DNA of 6,950 nucleotides from an uncultured Verrucomicrobiota bacterium (lineage in GTDB: Bacteria > Verrucomicrobiota > Verrucomicrobiia > Methylacidiphilales > Verrucolacustridaceae), in the NCBI GenBank assembly GCA_903905395.1, contig CAIVGD010000039.1, forward strand, positions 1-6,950, given 5' to 3'. Positions 5,532 through 6,950 of this stretch are shown here, piece after piece. The stretch's first letter is position 1, and every line of letters starts with the position of its first letter. Both the position numbers and the translations under genes were made by a program. Below the pieces are notes generated by a model. The model was given only the letters and a program-made list of their open reading frames with translations. It was not told the origin of the DNA and searched no databases.

Positions 5532-6776
5532 TCAAACCAGACGAGAGGCGATGAGGCAAGCGTTGTGTCCTCCGAATCCGAAGGAATTGTTCATGACGAT
5601 ATGGACTTTCTGCTCCCGGGATTGATTGGGAATGTAGTCCAAGTCGCACTCGGGATCGGGATCTTCCAGGTTAATCGTGGCGGGGAGGATATCGGTCTCG
5701 AGAGCCTTGAGGCAGATGGCCGTCTCGACGGCACCGGCGGCTCCGAGGAGGTGACCTAGGCTGGATTTGGTGGAGCTGACGGCAACTTTTTTGGCATGGT
5801 CTCCGAGGACGGATTTGATGGCCTGAGTTTCGCAGATATCGCCTTGCGGGGTGGAGGTGCCGTGGGCGTTGATGTAGTCGATTTGATTGGGGTTAAGTTT
5901 GGCGTGTTTTAGGGCGAGGCACATGGCGCGGGCGGCGCCGGCGCCACCAGGGGATGGGGCGGTGAGGTGGTAGGCATCGGCGGTGGCGGCGTATCCCAAG
6001 ACCTCCCCATAGATTCGGGCGTTGCGGCGGCGGGCGTGTTCGTACTCCTCGAGGATGACAACTCCGGATCCTTCGCTAAGGACAAACCCATCGCGCCCCT
6101 TATCAAACGGACGGGAGGCGCGGGTGGGTTCCTCGTTGCGGGTGGAGAGGGCTTTCATGGCGCCGAAACCGCTCAGGCCGAGTGGGACGACGGCGGCTTC
6201 ACTCCCTCCGGCCACGATAAGATCGGCCTCGGATTCGCGAATAAGACGCCAGCCCTCGCCTATGGAGTGGGTGGCGGTGGCACAAGCGGAGACGATGGCG
6301 AAGTTGGGCCCGCGTAGGCCGAAGTGCATGGAGATATGTCCGGAGGCGATATTATTGATCATCATCGGAATCATAAAGGGGGAGACTTTTTTGGGGCCGC
6401 GATCGCGTAGAATATTATGCTGTTCTTCGAGGGTGCTCAGACCGCCGATGCCGGATCCGACAAGAACCCCCGCGCGGTCGGGATCAAACGTGGCACCCTC
6501 GAGTCCGGCATCGCGCCAAGCTTCCACTGCGGCGCCCATGGCGAGGTGGGTGTAACGATCGGTGCGGCGGACATCCTTGGGATTTTTGAAGACTTTTGAG
6601 GGATCGAAGTTGCGCACTTCGCCGGCGATGCGGCAGTCGTAGCCGGTGACGTCGAAGGCGGTGACCGGGCCGATTCCGCTTTCGCCTTTGATGAGGCGAT
6701 CCCAAGTACCTGGAAAGTCGTTGGCCAAGGGCGTGAGGGTACCCAGCCCGGTGACGACAACGCGGCGCGTGCTCAT
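5532..6776 (-). CDS. fabF: 3-oxoacyl-[acyl-carrier-protein] synthase II (FabF)
   Basis: This is a complete 414-residue beta-ketoacyl-ACP synthase II, close to the usual 410-415. It condenses malonyl-ACP with acyl-ACP in the elongation cycle of FAS II in the cytoplasm. The N-terminus MSTRRVVVTGLGTLTPLAND is classic. The active-site cysteine is C165 in VSACATATHSIG, the two catalytic histidines are H305 (NAHGTSTPQGD) and H342 (GHLLGAAGAVE), and the conserved lysine is K337 (SSTK). The C-terminal NSFGFGGHN glycine-rich loop is intact. These residues track the E. coli FabF set (C163, H303, K335, H340) with a constant offset of two. I chose the ATG at 6776 because it matches the family N-terminus; an in-frame TTG six codons upstream (6794) would add a non-conserved tail. 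No clear Shine-Dalgarno sequence precedes the ATG. The gene ends 12 bp before rpmE. Confidence 0.97.
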   Translation of the reverse strand: MSTRRVVVTGLGTLTPLANDFPGTWDRLIKGESGIGPVTAFDVTGYDCRIAGEVRNFDPSKVFKNPKDVRRTDRYTHLAMGAAVEAWRDAGLEGATFDPDRAGVLVGSGIGGLSTLEEQHNILRDRGPKKVSPFMIPMMINNIASGHISMHFGLRGPNFAIVSACATATHSIGEGWRLIRESEADLIVAGGSEAAVVPLGLSGFGAMKALSTRNEEPTRASRPFDKGRDGFVLSEGSGVVILEEYEHARRRNARIYGEVLGYAATADAYHLTAPSPGGAGAARAMCLALKHAKLNPNQIDYINAHGTSTPQGDICETQAIKSVLGDHAKKVAVSSTKSSLGHLLGAAGAVETAICLKALETDILPATINLEDPDPECDLDYIPNQSREQKVHIVMNNSFGFGGHNACLIASRLV

Positions 6777-6785
6777 GGAATTCGG

Positions 6786-6817
6786 GGCGAACAACGCCTG
6801 GCCGGAAGTTGCTTCCG
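6786..6817 (-). promoter_or_regulatory. Two consecutive hairpins in the acpP-fabF spacer
   Basis: The 64-bp spacer between the acpP stop and the fabF start contains two perfect inverted repeats in a row. The first in transcript order is CGGAAG-CAA-CTTCCG (6817-6803, 6-bp stem, 3-nt loop). The second is GGCG-TTGTT-CGCC (6798-6786, 4-bp stem, 5-nt loop). No T-run follows either, so they are not a standard intrinsic terminator. ACP is normally needed in great excess over FabF, and such hairpins could stabilise the 3' end of an acpP message or mark a processing site. That role is inference. The inverted repeats themselves are plain in the sequence. Confidence 0.35.
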
Positions 6818-6840
6818 TGCTGGGCGCATCGGTTCCGGCG

Positions 6841-6950
6841 TTATTTGGACTGCTTGTCCTCGATGTACTTCACGACATCGCCGACGGTGAGAAGCTTTTC
6901 GGCGTCCCCATCGGGAACTTCGATGCCGAACTCCTCCTCGAACGCCATGA
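6841..6950 (-). CDS. acpP: Acyl carrier protein, C-terminal part (cut by window edge)
   Basis: This is the 3' end of acpP: 35 complete codons plus a TAA stop at 6843-6841, with the rest beyond the window. The visible protein starts MAFEEEFGIEVPDGDAEKLL and ends YIEDKQSK. That matches helices 2-4 of bacterial acyl carrier protein, including the acidic EEEF/EIPD segment that docks with partner enzymes and the TVGD...YIE final helix. The serine that carries 4'-phosphopantetheine (in the DSLD motif) should lie just outside the window, so carrier function is inferred from family membership. ACP shuttles growing acyl chains in the cytoplasm among the FAS II enzymes. The next gene, 64 bp downstream, is fabF, the usual neighbour of acpP. 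The fragment is short, but its motifs are very characteristic. Confidence 0.93.
   Translation of the reverse strand, partial: MAFEEEFGIEVPDGDAEKLLTVGDVVKYIEDKQSK

Noticed and set aside
6777..6794. Upstream TTG start for fabF
   Set aside because: It adds six residues not seen in the family; the ATG at 6776 gives the standard MSTRRVVVTG start.

Overview
The window is a GC-rich bacterial chromosomal segment in which all ten recognisable genes lie on the minus strand, so transcription runs from high to low coordinates. In order of transcription they are acpP (3' end only), fabF, rpmE, prfA, prmC, coaD, a yceD/DUF177 gene, rpmF, plsX and fabH (5' part, cut by the window edge). Every gene belongs to a well-known housekeeping family. 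I see no mobile element, CRISPR array, tRNA, rRNA, phage gene or toxin system, and no gene-free stretch longer than about 130 bases.

The gene order suggests a member of the PVC group, probably Verrucomicrobia. An rpmE-prfA-hemK/prmC run is known from Chlamydia, and coaD-DUF177-rpmF-plsX-fabH fits my recollection of verrucomicrobial genomes. This is inferred from synteny and protein flavour, and no database search was made.

Region by region: 6950-5532 holds the end of acyl carrier protein and the elongating ketosynthase FabF. Region 5519-3182 is a translation block: ribosomal protein L31, release factor RF1, and PrmC, which methylates the GGQ glutamine of RF1. Region 3103-2612 holds CoaD, which makes dephospho-CoA, the precursor of the CoA whose 4'-phosphopantetheine arm is transferred to ACP. 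Region 2615-1 is the conserved yceD-rpmF-plsX-fabH block, which pairs ribosomal protein L32 with the start of phospholipid and fatty acid synthesis. The set therefore couples lipid synthesis (acpP, fabF, coaD, plsX, fabH) to ribosome and termination functions (rpmE, prfA, prmC, yceD, rpmF).

Spacing is tight: 12 bp for fabF/rpmE, 4-bp overlap for coaD/yceD, 5 bp for yceD/rpmF, 31 bp for rpmF/plsX and 17-bp overlap for plsX/fabH. Larger gaps are acpP/fabF (64 bp, two hairpins), rpmE/prfA (63 bp, one hairpin), prfA/prmC (127 bp, AT-richer, nested inverted repeats and a 25-codon His-rich micro-ORF) and prmC/coaD (78 bp, pyrimidine-rich). No convincing intrinsic terminator was found, so the genes could form one long operon.

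Nothing here amounts to a new multi-gene system. The points most worth a second look are the structured prfA/prmC spacer ending at the prmC start codon, the NLPY motif of PrmC where the family normally has NPPY, the permuted fab cluster with a termination module inside it, and the run of start codons lacking Shine-Dalgarno sequences but preceded by C-rich tracts.
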